This document shows, in pieces, positions 1 to 8,994 of a stretch of DNA of 64,000 bases. Both the position numbers and the translations under genes were made by a program. A model generated the notes under the pieces. It ran no database searches. It was not told the DNA's origin and saw only the letters and a program-made list of their open reading frames with translations. Position 1 is the first letter of the stretch. Every line of letters begins with the position of its first letter. Source of the DNA: UBA2330 sp049293015 (lineage in GTDB: Bacteria; Bacteroidota; Ignavibacteria; Tepidaquicellales; Tepidaquicellaceae); contig JBATSB010000114.1 in assembly GCA_049293015.1 (NCBI GenBank), positions 1 to 64,000 of the forward strand. The letters run 5' to 3'.

Positions 1-81
1 TTTCAAATAAAAAAATTAATTAATAAATATTTATTAGAATTTTTCATCTACAAAGTCTCCTTTTTATTTAGTCCTATAAAG

Positions 82-360
82 CCCCCTCCTTGCAAAGGAG
101 GGGGTTGGGGGAGGTTCGCCGAAACTATTAGAAAAAAACTTCACTTCCTTTTTGCAGCTTAAATTATTTAAAAAATTTTTATTGCAAATTTCAATTACAT
201 CTATGGTGAGAAGATGGGTTTGGGGGAGGTTCGCCGAAACTATTAGAAAAAAACTTCACTTCCTTTTTGCAGCTTAAATTATTTTTAAAAAATATTTATT
301 ACCAAAATCAAATACATCTATTTGAACAAGAAGGATTTGGGGAGGTTCGCGGAAATTTTG
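82..360. repeat. Degenerate tandem repeat (~115 bp) with a GC-rich palindrome
   Basis: The gene-free stretch before position 453 holds two near-identical 65-bp blocks (105-169 and 220-284), each starting TTGGGGGAGGTTCGCC and running into an A-rich then CTTCACTTCC segment. A decayed third start lies at about 337. The linkers between blocks also resemble each other, giving a period of about 115 bp. Just before the first block is a perfect hairpin, CCCCCTCCTT / AAGGAGGGGG (82-91 and 95-104, 3-nt loop). A related but diverged copy (hairpin plus GCCGAAA) occurs near 44464-44515, so this is a dispersed family. No promoter was recognised for the next gene. Confidence 0.75.
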
Positions 361-452
361 GGAATACAAACAACAGCTCGAGTATTTCCAAAAGTTCAAT
401 TGGTTAATTATTTAACATTTATTATATTTAGTCAATCTTAAACAGTTTGGAA

Positions 453-2174
453 ATGACAATAAATAATTTTAAAGATAATATATCGGAAGTAATTTTAGAA
501 AGAGGTTTACGTTATTTTGAAAATGGAAGAGTAAGCTATATTGAGGAAATTGAAGACGGGTCATGGGATGCGGAAGTGATGGGGACAGAGAATTATCAAG
601 TCAACGTTGTTTGCAATGACACCTCAATAAGTAATTGGGATTGTGATTGTCCTTATGAAGACGGTCCGGTTTGCAAGCATGTAGTTGCTGTACTTTATGC
701 TATTTCAGAAAAGTCAAAACTTACAAAGCAAACATCTAAAGCAAAGTCAAATAAACGTAAAACATTCAGTAAAAAAATTGAAGCAGTTTTCGGCAAGATT
801 TCTAAAGAAGATCTTCAGAAATTTCTTTTAACTCAATTTTCAAAAGACAGAAATTTAAGAAATTCATTTATTGCAAACTTTGCCGAACTGATAGATGAAA
901 AAAATCCGGCAGAAAAATATCAAACAATTATAGATAATATTTACAACTCTGCACTGGACAGAAGCGGTTGGGTAGATTATAGAAATTCATGCATCTTGGG
1001 TGGTGCGTTGATCGAATTAGCAGAAAAAGCTGATAATTGTCTGGCTAAAAATAACAGAACCGAATGCATTATTATCTGTAAAGTTCTGATCGAGAATGTT
1101 ACTGAATTTCTTAATTCAGTTGATGATAGTTCAGGGCTTTTATCAGAAGCTCTTAACAATTCCTTCGCTACTCTGGGTGATGTAATAGCTCAAAGTCCGC
1201 CAGTGCTGAAAGATGATCTCTTCGAATACTGCATCACTGAATATCAAAAGAAAAAGTACCGCGATATAGGAGTTGACGATGAGTTTCTGAACTTGCTGCC
1301 GGAACTTATCACAACAGATGAACAGGAAAAGATCTTTCTTGATATTCTCGATAAACGATTATCAATTGAAATTGAGAATGATAATTATCAATATAATTGC
1401 GTACGCATTATTTCGGCTAAGGTGGATTACTACCGGAATAAAGAAAAGTTTGAAGAAGCAAAAAAGATTATAAGAGATAATATTAATTATTCTGAATTCA
1501 GAAATATTGTAGTAGATGAACACATTGCAAATAAAGAATACCTTCAGGCAAAGAAGATGTGCTTAGACGGAATGAAAATTGCTGAAGACAAAAATCGCCT
1601 GGGCACCGTAGGTGATTGGATGAAAAAACTTCTTCAAATTTCACAGATTGAAAGAAATATACCGGATATTCGAAAATGGTCGGAAAAACTATATTTCAAA
1701 TATGGTCGCGATATGAGTTATTACAAAATTTTGAAGCAGACATATTCAGATAAAGAAATAGAATGGACAAAAGAATGTGAAAGAATCCTTGAGAAGATAG
1801 GATACGGAGACTTATCCAAAAGATTTTATAGTCATGATAGTGCTGCTGAAATATTCATTGAGGAAAATTATCTTGACAGATTGCTTGAACTTATTCAGAA
1901 TAGTCAGAATGACATTCGGTTTGTTGACAAATTTGCCGAAAATATTAAGGATAAATATCCAAAGGAATTAACAGAAGCATATTCATCCGCTATAAAGAAA
2001 CATGCAAAAACTACAGACAAAAGAATTTATAAAGAAGTTGTAAAGTACATGAAAAATCTCAACAAGGTAAAAGGCAGTGATGACGAGGTAAAAAAACTGT
2101 TGGATTATTTCCGGGTAACTTATCGTAATAGAAAGTCAATGATGGAGATTTTGAATAAGAATTTTTCAGGATGA
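453..2174 (+). CDS. SWIM zinc-finger domain protein
   Basis: A 573-residue protein whose N-terminal part carries the SWIM zinc-binding signature C-x-C-x7-C-x-H at residues 64-76 (C64, C66, C74, H76). The rest, about 100-573, is predicted helical and charged, resembling the repeat-like helical tail of bacterial SWIM proteins. SWIM domains bind zinc and are linked to DNA or protein contact; in bacteria they occur beside helicases or alone, and the role here is unknown. No signal peptide is visible, so it is probably cytoplasmic. An in-frame TTG lies two codons upstream (447), but the ATG is preferred. No operon partner: the next genes are on the other strand. Confidence 0.8.
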   Translation: MTINNFKDNISEVILERGLRYFENGRVSYIEEIEDGSWDAEVMGTENYQVNVVCNDTSISNWDCDCPYEDGPVCKHVVAVLYAISEKSKLTKQTSKAKSNKRKTFSKKIEAVFGKISKEDLQKFLLTQFSKDRNLRNSFIANFAELIDEKNPAEKYQTIIDNIYNSALDRSGWVDYRNSCILGGALIELAEKADNCLAKNNRTECIIICKVLIENVTEFLNSVDDSSGLLSEALNNSFATLGDVIAQSPPVLKDDLFEYCITEYQKKKYRDIGVDDEFLNLLPELITTDEQEKIFLDILDKRLSIEIENDNYQYNCVRIISAKVDYYRNKEKFEEAKKIIRDNINYSEFRNIVVDEHIANKEYLQAKKMCLDGMKIAEDKNRLGTVGDWMKKLLQISQIERNIPDIRKWSEKLYFKYGRDMSYYKILKQTYSDKEIEWTKECERILEKIGYGDLSKRFYSHDSAAEIFIEENYLDRLLELIQNSQNDIRFVDKFAENIKDKYPKELTEAYSSAIKKHAKTTDKRIYKEVVKYMKNLNKVKGSDDEVKKLLDYFRVTYRNRKSMMEILNKNFSG

Positions 2175-2331
2175 AGTATTAGTTGGATTAATGATGACAT
2201 TGTATTGATTAAAATTTAAAACAAATGCCGTATTGAATTCATAATAATCTTTGAAAATTTTTAACACTTAAAAACGGCTTAAAATATTTAAAAATCTTCC
2301 ATCTCAAACTCATAACCCTGATAACTATAAT

Positions 2332-2520
2332 TTACTTTTTAAAATCTATTCCCAGATCTTTGCAAATTTTCTTGCTGAGAAAATCTTTAATTTCAGTATG
2401 TCTTGGTATAGTTGAGACTTTGTTATTGTCTGGGTTAAAATATAAGGTATGGTTTGCTCCTTCTCTTAACAATCTGCATCCTTGCTTTTCTATCAACCGG
2501 ACAAGTTCTTTTCGTTTCAA
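2332..2520 (-). CDS. hicA: HicA family toxin (mRNA interferase)
   Basis: A 62-residue protein matching the compact HicA/YcfA double-stranded RNA-binding fold: an N-terminal K-R-K-E-L-V-R-L-I-E helix, a G-C-R-L-L-R-E-G-A-N-H-T-L-Y segment with the expected catalytic histidine, and a T-I-P-R-H-x-E-I strand followed by a helix. HicA toxins cleave mRNA independently of the ribosome. Its start codon overlaps the end of the upstream hicB by 4 nt (ATGA), so the pair is translationally coupled. Gene order is antitoxin then toxin, the reverse of the E. coli hicAB order but common elsewhere. Confidence 0.88.
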   Translation of the reverse strand: MKRKELVRLIEKQGCRLLREGANHTLYFNPDNNKVSTIPRHTEIKDFLSKKICKDLGIDFKK

Positions 2521-2750
2521 ATACTGACAAATATTTTTTCTTTCAAATATTTTTTCCTGTTAATGGCTTTCCTTGATAATTTTTTATTTGCTTCTATTAC
2601 CATTTCAATAGCTTCTTTTAGATTTTCTTTTGCTTCCTCCAGAGTTTTCCCCTGAGTGTTTGATCCGGGTAACTCTTCGGCATACGCCAGATATAAATCA
2701 TCTTCTTTGATCAATACTGCTGTATATGTATTCAAAAAAATTTCTTTCAT
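2517..2750 (-). CDS. hicB: HicB family antitoxin (short form)
   Basis: A 77-residue protein with the HicB partial RNase H-like fold: Y-T-A-V-L-I-K-E-D-D-L-Y-L-A-Y-A-E-E-L-P-G, then T-Q-G-K-T-L-E-E-A-K-E-N-L and a helix ending in E-M-V-I-E-A-N. It would bind and neutralise the overlapping HicA. It stops shortly after this core and lacks the C-terminal helix-turn-helix or ribbon-helix-helix of longer HicB proteins, so autoregulation by direct DNA binding is not obvious. The leader up to 2760 is extremely T-rich. Confidence 0.85.
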   Translation of the reverse strand: MKEIFLNTYTAVLIKEDDLYLAYAEELPGSNTQGKTLEEAKENLKEAIEMVIEANKKLSRKAINRKKYLKEKIFVSI

Positions 2751-3070
2751 GATATTTTTTTTATTTTTTTAAATTAACAATTATATATAGAAGAAAAAAG
2801 TAATATGTTATGTTTGAAATTTAATCGAATTTTTGCTGCTATAATTAGGAAATATATTCAATTATTTTTTCGACCTTGAAGGATTGATATTATTTAAAAC
2901 AATTTATTGAAATCGACTTCTGCTGATCATTGTTAAAAAATATATCACCCCTACGGGGTTTGATAATTTATTAACCTAAATTAAGATTAACCTGATTAGA
3001 ATAATTTCGTTGATATGGTTACCTACTAATTTCCCTGTTCAGAAATCATGTTAATCAGGGAAATCAGCGT

Positions 3071-3328
3071 AATCTGCGGTTCAGACAAACCAGAATTCAC
3101 AAATTCTCTAACTTCTAATACAGTCTCCGCAGGGTCCGAAGAGCACGTGACTCTGCGGGAACAAAAGAATTCACAGATTCATTAACTTCTAATTCAGTCT
3201 CCGCAGAGTCCGAAGAGCACGTGACTCTGCGGAAACGAAAAATCTGCGGTTCAGACAAACCAGAATTCACAAATTCGCTAACTTCTAATACAGTCTCCGC
3301 AGAGTCCGAAGAGCACGTGACTCTGCGG
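3071..3328. repeat. Three copies of a CCGCAGAGTC-CACGTG-GACTCTGCGG-type element
   Basis: A 32-bp unit occurs at 3127-3158, 3201-3232 and 3297-3328. It starts CCGCAGAGTCC (one copy has AGGG), has GAGCACGTGA in the middle and ends CTCTGCGG, so its ends are inverted repeats. It is nested in a longer direct repeat: a 60-bp block at 3071-3130 recurs at 3241-3300 with about one mismatch. The same element occurs twice in the opposite orientation at 16153-16266. This looks like a REP/BIME-type intergenic repeat. Confidence 0.85.
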
Positions 3329-3488
3329 AAACGAAATCTAATTTTGCATCCAATGCTCAAAGGAATTATATTTTAACATTTTTTAAACTTCGAGTCTTAG
3401 AGGCAATTATAACGTTTTCAAACGAGCTGGAGTATCAAAAAAAATCGGCTTTGAATAAAAAAGATTTTTTATTTCGAAACAAATAATG

Positions 3489-3496
3489 TATTTTTG
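3489..3496 (+). promoter_or_regulatory. Possible -7 element (TAnnTTTG) for porX
   Basis: TATTTTTG matches the Bacteroidota sigma-A -7 consensus TAnnTTTG. The expected -33 TTTG about 20 bp upstream is only a T-run, so the match is partial. If used, it gives porX a leader of roughly 230 nt. Confidence 0.3.
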
Positions 3497-3733
3497 TGTA
3501 GTATAATTTAAATTTAATTTAAGCCTTCCGATTTTTTTACAGATCTGTACAAGTTTTAAAACATACATTTCACTATTCACTTTTCATTATTGATGAATGA
3601 CTTTTTAAAAGTACATTTAATCATTAATTTAAATTCGTAATCAAATTTTTAAAATTTTTTAAACAGATAAATAATTATTGAAAGTATTTACTTTTTCTAA
3701 AGCTTCTTAAAAAGGAAAAGAAAGGAAAAAGAC

Positions 3734-5326
3734 ATGCAAACATCTGATATGCAAACTGCAAATAAAGACAAAAATAATATTTTATGGGTGGATGATGAGA
3801 TCGAATCTCTGAAATCCAACATTATGTTTCTGAAACAAAAAGGTTATAATGTACATGAAGCGACAAACGGTGAGGACGGTGTAAATCTCATTAAAAAAAA
3901 TGATTTTGATCTGGTATTCCTCGATGAAATGATGACCGGAATGGGCGGACTGCAGACGCTTATTGAAATAAAAGACCTCAAACCGAGCCTTCCAGTTGTG
4001 ATGGTTACAAAAAATGAAACCGAAAGTCTGATGGAAGATGCAATCGGTAAAAAGATCTCTGACTATCTTATCAAACCTGTAAATCCAACACAGCTTTTAC
4101 TCGTCTGCAAAAAAATGCTTGAGTCCAAAAGACTTAAAGGTGATCAGGTTTCCAGAGATTATATACAGGAATTTAACAAGCTCACTATGGCGATGTCCGA
4201 TAATCCGGGCTGGGAAGAATGGATCGATATTTATCTGAAACTCACCGGCTTTGATATGGAGCTGGATGCGCATCCTGAACTTGGATTAAGACAAACAATC
4301 TTTGATCAGAAAAGAGACTGTAATATTGAATTTTCAAAATTCGTAGAGAAAAATTATTTAGGATGGGTAAATTCCACCAGCGACAAGCCTATTATGTCTA
4401 ATGAAATTGTAGATAAATTCATAATTCCTGAGCTTGATACAAATGAATCAGTTTTTCTATTTGTTATCGACTGCATGAGACTTGATCAGTGGCTGGAGAT
4501 GGAAAAATATCTGTATGAATATTTTAATATTAAGAAGTCATATCATTATTCCATACTTCCGACCGCAACGCCTTACAGCAGGAATGCAATTTTTGCAGGA
4601 CTGTTTCCATCTGAGATCGAACATCATTATCCTGAACTATGGAAAAAAAATGATGACGATGAGAATAGTAAAAATAATTACGAAAGAGAATTTCTGATAA
4701 AGCTTCTCGAAAGACGAAGGATCAAGCTCAGAAACGAAGTAAAATATACAAAGATAATGGATTCAAATTTCAGCAGAGGGATCGAGAATAAGATCATGAC
4801 TTATTGTCAGAATCATCTAAATGCTATCGTTATTAATTTTGTAGATATGATCGCTCATTCAAGAAGTGATAATGCGATACTAAAAGAAATTGCACCTGAC
4901 GAGGCAGCATACAGATCATTGACAGCTTCTTGGTTTGAACATTCATCATTCTTCGGAATGCTGAGACAACTTTCCACAAAAAAGAATATCAAGATCATCA
5001 TCACTACAGATCACGGAAGTATCAGATGTCTGCATGGCGTGAAAGCTATGGGTGACAAGGACAGTTCGACTAATCTCAGATACAAATGCGGCAGAAATGT
5101 AAAAGCCGATGCGAGAAATGCGATAATGATAAAGAATCCGGTAGAGTATAAGCTTCCAAAAAGGAACGGCATTATAAATTATATTATTGCGAAGGAAGAT
5201 TTTTATTTTGTATATCCGACTGATTATCATAAGTATCTGAATCAATATAATGATACTTTTCAGCACGGCGGAATTTCAATAGATGAGATGATACTGCCTG
5301 TAATTACACTGGATTCAAAAGTGTAA
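3734..5326 (+). CDS. porX: PorX-type response regulator with PglZ domain
   Basis: A 530-residue protein with an N-terminal receiver domain (about 15-130; acidic pair D20-D21, phospho-acceptor D64 in F-L-D-E-M-M, K in the S-D-Y-L-I-K-P motif), a helical linker, and a C-terminal PglZ/alkaline-phosphatase-like domain (about 235-525). Metal-site features include D246 in F-V-I-D-C-M, the T-A-T-P-Y-S-R-N-A segment (277-285, likely catalytic threonine) and T-T-D-H-G (D426, H427). In Porphyromonas and Flavobacterium PorX works with the kinase PorY to control type IX secretion and has phosphodiesterase activity on oligonucleotides. No kinase lies next to it. The stop shares one base with the tsaE start, so it heads an operon with tRNA-modification genes. 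Confidence 0.9.
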   Translation: MQTSDMQTANKDKNNILWVDDEIESLKSNIMFLKQKGYNVHEATNGEDGVNLIKKNDFDLVFLDEMMTGMGGLQTLIEIKDLKPSLPVVMVTKNETESLMEDAIGKKISDYLIKPVNPTQLLLVCKKMLESKRLKGDQVSRDYIQEFNKLTMAMSDNPGWEEWIDIYLKLTGFDMELDAHPELGLRQTIFDQKRDCNIEFSKFVEKNYLGWVNSTSDKPIMSNEIVDKFIIPELDTNESVFLFVIDCMRLDQWLEMEKYLYEYFNIKKSYHYSILPTATPYSRNAIFAGLFPSEIEHHYPELWKKNDDDENSKNNYEREFLIKLLERRRIKLRNEVKYTKIMDSNFSRGIENKIMTYCQNHLNAIVINFVDMIAHSRSDNAILKEIAPDEAAYRSLTASWFEHSSFFGMLRQLSTKKNIKIIITTDHGSIRCLHGVKAMGDKDSSTNLRYKCGRNVKADARNAIMIKNPVEYKLPKRNGIINYIIAKEDFYFVYPTDYHKYLNQYNDTFQHGGISIDEMILPVITLDSKV

Positions 5327-5763
5327 TGGAGAGGATCGTTACATCCGTTTCAACGGATTATACTGAAGAAGCGGGACATGTTTATGCGTCAACACTGGAT
5401 CCGGGAATCGTAACCGGTTTATTTGGGAATCTCGGGTCCGGTAAGACACAGTTTGTAAAGGGAGTCTGCAGATATTATGATGTAAAAGAAATTGTAAACA
5501 GTCCGACATTTATCATAAAGAACGAATATACAGGAAATGATCCTGTCTCAGGAAATGAAATTTACATTCACCATTTTGATCTTTATCGAATAAGTAATAT
5601 CAACGAGTTAACGGAATTAGGATTAAATGATATTGATGTTCAAAACACAATAGTGATAATAGAATGGGCGGAACTTGCAGAAGAATACTTCCGCGGAAAT
5701 ATCAATAAAATATTTTTTGACTACGGGATAAAAGAAAACGAAAGAATAATAAAGTTCACATAA
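5326..5763 (+). CDS. tsaE: tRNA threonylcarbamoyladenosine biosynthesis ATPase TsaE
   Basis: A 145-residue P-loop ATPase with Walker A G-N-L-G-S-G-K-T (34-41), the family S-P-T-F-I-I segment, and the H-F-D-L-Y-R Walker-B-like motif followed by E-W-A-E. TsaE acts with TsaB and TsaD to put the threonylcarbamoyl group on A37 of ANN-decoding tRNAs. Its start codon overlaps the porX stop (TAATG), and tsaB follows after 4 nt, so the three are co-transcribed. Length is normal for the family. Confidence 0.93.
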   Translation: MERIVTSVSTDYTEEAGHVYASTLDPGIVTGLFGNLGSGKTQFVKGVCRYYDVKEIVNSPTFIIKNEYTGNDPVSGNEIYIHHFDLYRISNINELTELGLNDIDVQNTIVIIEWAELAEEYFRGNINKIFFDYGIKENERIIKFT

Positions 5764-5767
5764 AAAT

Positions 5768-6415
5768 TTGAAAATACTTTTCTTAGACACTTCATCAAAA
5801 ATTTCCGAAACAGCACTTTTTGAAAATGATATAAAAATTTTTCATTCAATATTAAAAGACAGCGATGGTGCTGATCAGGTAGTTTATAATTTAAGAGAAT
5901 GTTTTAAGAAATTTAATATAGATCCGTCGAGCATAGATCTTTTGAGTTTATCAAACGGACCAGGTTCATTTACAGGATTAAGGATAGGGTCTGCTATTGC
6001 TAAAGGGATTTGTTTTGTAAACGGAAGTGAATTTATAGAAATACCTACACTTGACATACTGGCAAATATTGTCCCATCAGAAAATAATATCACTTCATTA
6101 ATTCCTTCAAATCCAAAGACTGCTGAGTTTTATTTTGCAAAATATGAAAAAAATGGAAAAGATTTAAATAGAACTTCAGATCTTGGTTTTGGAAATTTGC
6201 ATGACATTTTAAAAAATGAATCGAAATTTATAATAAAAAAGGAAGCCCTGCAATATATACCTGAATCGTTTCAATCGAAATTTTATGAATACTCTGATGA
6301 AGCTATAATGAAGTCACAATATGATCTTACATTAAAAAAGGTCTCAGATAATGATTTTTCGAATGTAGAAAATTCAACCCCTGTTTATCTCCGTCAATTT
6401 ATCCCAAAAAATTGA
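5768..6415 (+). CDS. tsaB: tRNA threonylcarbamoyladenosine biosynthesis protein TsaB
   Basis: A 215-residue ASKHA-fold protein: I-L-F-L-D-T-S-S at the N-terminus and the diagnostic S-N-G-P-G-S-F-T-G-L-R-I-G motif near residues 62-74, followed by G-x-x-F-V-N. TsaB is the catalytically inactive partner that scaffolds TsaD and TsaE. The only start fitting the N-terminus is TTG, 4 nt after tsaE. The C-terminal half is divergent, as usual for this family. TsaD is not in the window. Confidence 0.9.
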   Translation: MKILFLDTSSKISETALFENDIKIFHSILKDSDGADQVVYNLRECFKKFNIDPSSIDLLSLSNGPGSFTGLRIGSAIAKGICFVNGSEFIEIPTLDILANIVPSENNITSLIPSNPKTAEFYFAKYEKNGKDLNRTSDLGFGNLHDILKNESKFIIKKEALQYIPESFQSKFYEYSDEAIMKSQYDLTLKKVSDNDFSNVENSTPVYLRQFIPKN

Positions 6416-6461
6416 TTTTAAATTGGCACATATCTTTTTTATTTTGATTTAAATAAAAATT

Positions 6462-7304
6462 ATGTCTTGGTTTAAAAGATCGAAAGAAAACATTTCCACA
6501 AGTGAACCAAAGAAAGAAATATCTGACGGTAACTGGCTGAAATGCACAGAATGTTCTGAAATGATCCATAAGAAGACATTAGAAGCAAACTTTTATATTT
6601 GTACTCACTGCGGCAATCACTTCAGAATCGGAAGCGAAGAATATATTAGTATTTTACTTGATGAAGGTTCCTTTAAAGAATTTGATAAAAAGATTAGGTC
6701 AATTGATCCGCTTAACTTTGAGGATACAAAACCTTACAAGAAAAGAATTGAAGATACTATCAAGAACACAGATCTTTATGATGCAATCAGAACAGGAACG
6801 GGTAAAATAAATTCAATTGATGTAGTGCTGGGATGTATGGATTTTAAATTCATCGGGGGAAGCATGGGCAGTGTTGTCGGTGAAAAGATCAGCAGAGCGA
6901 TTGACAAAGCTATAAAGACAAAATACCCACTTATAATAATATCATCAAGCGGCGGTGCAAGAATGATGGAGGGAGCAATCTCACTAATGCAGCTTGCAAA
7001 GACAAGTACTAAGCTAGCAAAGCTCAATGAGGAAAAAATTCCTTACATTTCAATTTTAACAAACCCCACGACAGGCGGATCGACAGCATCCTTTTCTATG
7101 CTTGGGGATCTGAATATTGCAGAACCAAAAGCATTGATTGCTTTTGCCGGACCTCGTGTAGTTAAGCAGGCTACAGGAAAAGATCTACCGCCCGGATTTC
7201 AAAAATCCGAATTTCTTCTCGAACACGGTTTTATAGATCTCATTGTAAACCGAAAAGACCTGAAGGAAAAGCTCACGCAAATTTTCAAACTCTTACAAAA
7301 TTAA
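6462..7304 (+). CDS. accD: Acetyl-CoA carboxylase carboxyltransferase subunit beta
   Basis: A 280-residue AccD with the N-terminal zinc ribbon (C28, C31, C47, C50) and the crotonase-like core: G-G-S-M-G-S-V-V-G-E-K, S-S-S-G-G-A-R-M-M-E-G and the N-P-T-T-G-G-S-T-A-S-F segment of the oxyanion/CoA site. It transfers carboxyl from carboxybiotin to acetyl-CoA in the first step of fatty acid synthesis, with AccA (not in the window). Its stop overlaps the panC start (TAATG), coupling it to panC, another CoA-related enzyme. Confidence 0.95.
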   Translation: MSWFKRSKENISTSEPKKEISDGNWLKCTECSEMIHKKTLEANFYICTHCGNHFRIGSEEYISILLDEGSFKEFDKKIRSIDPLNFEDTKPYKKRIEDTIKNTDLYDAIRTGTGKINSIDVVLGCMDFKFIGGSMGSVVGEKISRAIDKAIKTKYPLIIISSSGGARMMEGAISLMQLAKTSTKLAKLNEEKIPYISILTNPTTGGSTASFSMLGDLNIAEPKALIAFAGPRVVKQATGKDLPPGFQKSEFLLEHGFIDLIVNRKDLKEKLTQIFKLLQN

Positions 7305-8164
7305 TGAAGGTTATAAAAGAAATCCGCGCAGTTCAGCAGATTTCCGAATTTTACAGAAGCACCGGCAAGAAAGTCGGATTAGTTCCGACTATGGGATTTC
7401 TGCATGAAGGACATACTTCTCTTATGCTTAAGGCAAAAGATGATTGTGATATATTGATAGTCAGCATTTTCGTAAACCCTACTCAGTTTGGAAAGGGTGA
7501 GGATTTTGATAAATATCCCAGAGACATTATAAGAGATTTTCATATTTGTGAAAAGTCGGGAGCAGACTATATATTTAATCCGGAGGTTTCTGAAATGTAC
7601 GGTGAATTTAATTTTACAAAAGTGTCATTATCCAATGTAACAGAAAAGCTTGAAGGAGATTTCAGACCCGGACATTTTGACGGAGTTGCAACGGTAGTTA
7701 CAAAACTATTGAACATTGCAAAGCCGCACAGGATCTATCTTGGACAAAAAGATGCACAGCAGAATGCTGTTTTAAAAAGAATGATATCAGATTTGAATAT
7801 AGATACGGATCTTATAGTTTGCGAGACTATAAGAGAAGATAACGGTCTGGCTAAAAGTTCGCGTAACACTTTTCTTACTGAAGAGCAAAAAGAAAAAGCT
7901 TCTGTTTTATATTTTATTTTAAATGAAGCGAAGAGACTTATATTAGAAGAGAAGGCAAATGATTCAGGAATTATTTATGAATATGTGAAAGATATTCTTA
8001 AAGAAAGAACACCTGAATTTGATCTTCAGTATTATAAGATCACTGATAATTTATTGCTGAATGAAATAAAAGATCCGTCGGCTTATAAAGGAGAAATACT
8101 TATTTCGCTAGCCTGTAAAGCTGGTAATACAAGACTTATCGATAATATAATTTTCAATAAATAA
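7304..8164 (+). CDS. panC: Pantothenate synthetase
   Basis: A 286-residue PanC that condenses pantoate and beta-alanine using ATP. Seen directly: P-T-M-G-F-L-H-E-G-H (28-37) with the nucleotide-binding HxxH pair H34/H37; F-V-N-P-T-Q-F; the G-D-F-R-P-G-H-F-D-G-V loop; G-Q-K-D-A-Q-Q; and the K-S-S-R-N loop equivalent to KMSKS. Full family length. It starts at the single shared base of the accD stop. The gap to the next gene is 44 bp. Confidence 0.95.
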   Translation: MKVIKEIRAVQQISEFYRSTGKKVGLVPTMGFLHEGHTSLMLKAKDDCDILIVSIFVNPTQFGKGEDFDKYPRDIIRDFHICEKSGADYIFNPEVSEMYGEFNFTKVSLSNVTEKLEGDFRPGHFDGVATVVTKLLNIAKPHRIYLGQKDAQQNAVLKRMISDLNIDTDLIVCETIREDNGLAKSSRNTFLTEEQKEKASVLYFILNEAKRLILEEKANDSGIIYEYVKDILKERTPEFDLQYYKITDNLLLNEIKDPSAYKGEILISLACKAGNTRLIDNIIFNK

Positions 8165-8208
8165 TATTCGATTTCAATTTTTTACAAAGAAAAAACTCCA
8201 ATCTATAG

Positions 8209-8958
8209 ATGAATAGAAATTTAGCAACGGTAATAATGGCTGCAGGCAAAGGAAAGAGAATGAACAATCCCGATAAGTCTAAAGTAATGTTTGAGCTGAA
8301 CGGTAAGCCAATGATAGAATATGTTGTAAATCTTGCTGATCAGATTAATTCAGAAACGATTATCCCTATAGTCGGTCATCAGAAAGAATCTGTTATGAAT
8401 TTTTTGAATGAAAGATTTTCAGATATTTCAGATAAGCTCAGCTATGCACATCAGGACGAACAGCTTGGAACTGGTCATGCATTAATGCAGACACGTGAAC
8501 AACTTAAGAATTTCGATGGAGATGTTCTTATTTTGTCGGGTGATGTACCTTTGCTTACGAAAGAGACTTTGAAATCATTTATGAAATTTCATGAGGAAAA
8601 TAATTTTGATGCCAGCCTGATCTCTGCAATACCTGATGATCCGTCAGGATATGGAAGAGTTTTAAGAAATGAAGAAAACGAATTTTATGATATACGCGAA
8701 CATAAAGACTGCAGCGAAGAAGAATTAAAATGCCGTGAGATCAATTCTGGGATATATATTATTGACAGTAAAATTTTATTTGAAGCACTTGATACAATTA
8801 AGACTGATAATGCTCAGGGAGAATATTATCTGACAGATGTATTCAAATTTTTCAGAAGTAAAGGAATGAAGACAGGTGCATTTATTACAGATAATATTAA
8901 TGAAATAACAGGAGTGAATTCGACTGAACAGTTAAAAGAACTCGAATCGAATATTTAG
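8209..8958 (+). CDS. UDP-GlcNAc pyrophosphorylase domain (GlmU N-terminal type)
   Basis: A 249-residue nucleotidyltransferase with the GlmU uridyltransferase signature: M-A-A-G-K-G-K-R-M (10-18) followed by the conserved lysine of S-K-V-M, H-Q-D-E-Q-L-G-T-G-H-A, S-G-D-V-P-L-L, and E-I-N-S-G-I-Y near the C-terminus. It ends where GlmU would continue into the left-handed beta-helix acetyltransferase domain, which is absent. It probably makes UDP-GlcNAc from GlcNAc-1-P and UTP; acetylation would need another protein. glmM, which makes the glucosamine-1-phosphate precursor, follows 36 bp downstream. Confidence 0.85.
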   Translation: MNRNLATVIMAAGKGKRMNNPDKSKVMFELNGKPMIEYVVNLADQINSETIIPIVGHQKESVMNFLNERFSDISDKLSYAHQDEQLGTGHALMQTREQLKNFDGDVLILSGDVPLLTKETLKSFMKFHEENNFDASLISAIPDDPSGYGRVLRNEENEFYDIREHKDCSEEELKCREINSGIYIIDSKILFEALDTIKTDNAQGEYYLTDVFKFFRSKGMKTGAFITDNINEITGVNSTEQLKELESNI

Positions 8959-8994
8959 TTCACTCACTAAAATAAATTAATTTAAAAAACTAAA

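Larger units (their letters stand above)
2751..3733. other. Intergenic region with palindromic repeats, no gene
   Basis: About 980 bp without a credible gene. It contains a small palindrome CCCCTACGGGG near 2946, a cluster of 32-bp palindrome-bearing repeats (described separately, 3071-3328), then AT-rich DNA leading to the promoter and leader of porX. The open frame on the minus strand across 3115-3360 is produced by the repeats and is not a gene. Confidence 0.7.

Noticed and set aside
3115..3360. Minus-strand open frame of 81 codons across the repeat cluster
   Set aside because: Its translation repeats itself exactly as the DNA repeats do, with no start signal and no family resemblance; it is a by-product of the palindromic elements.
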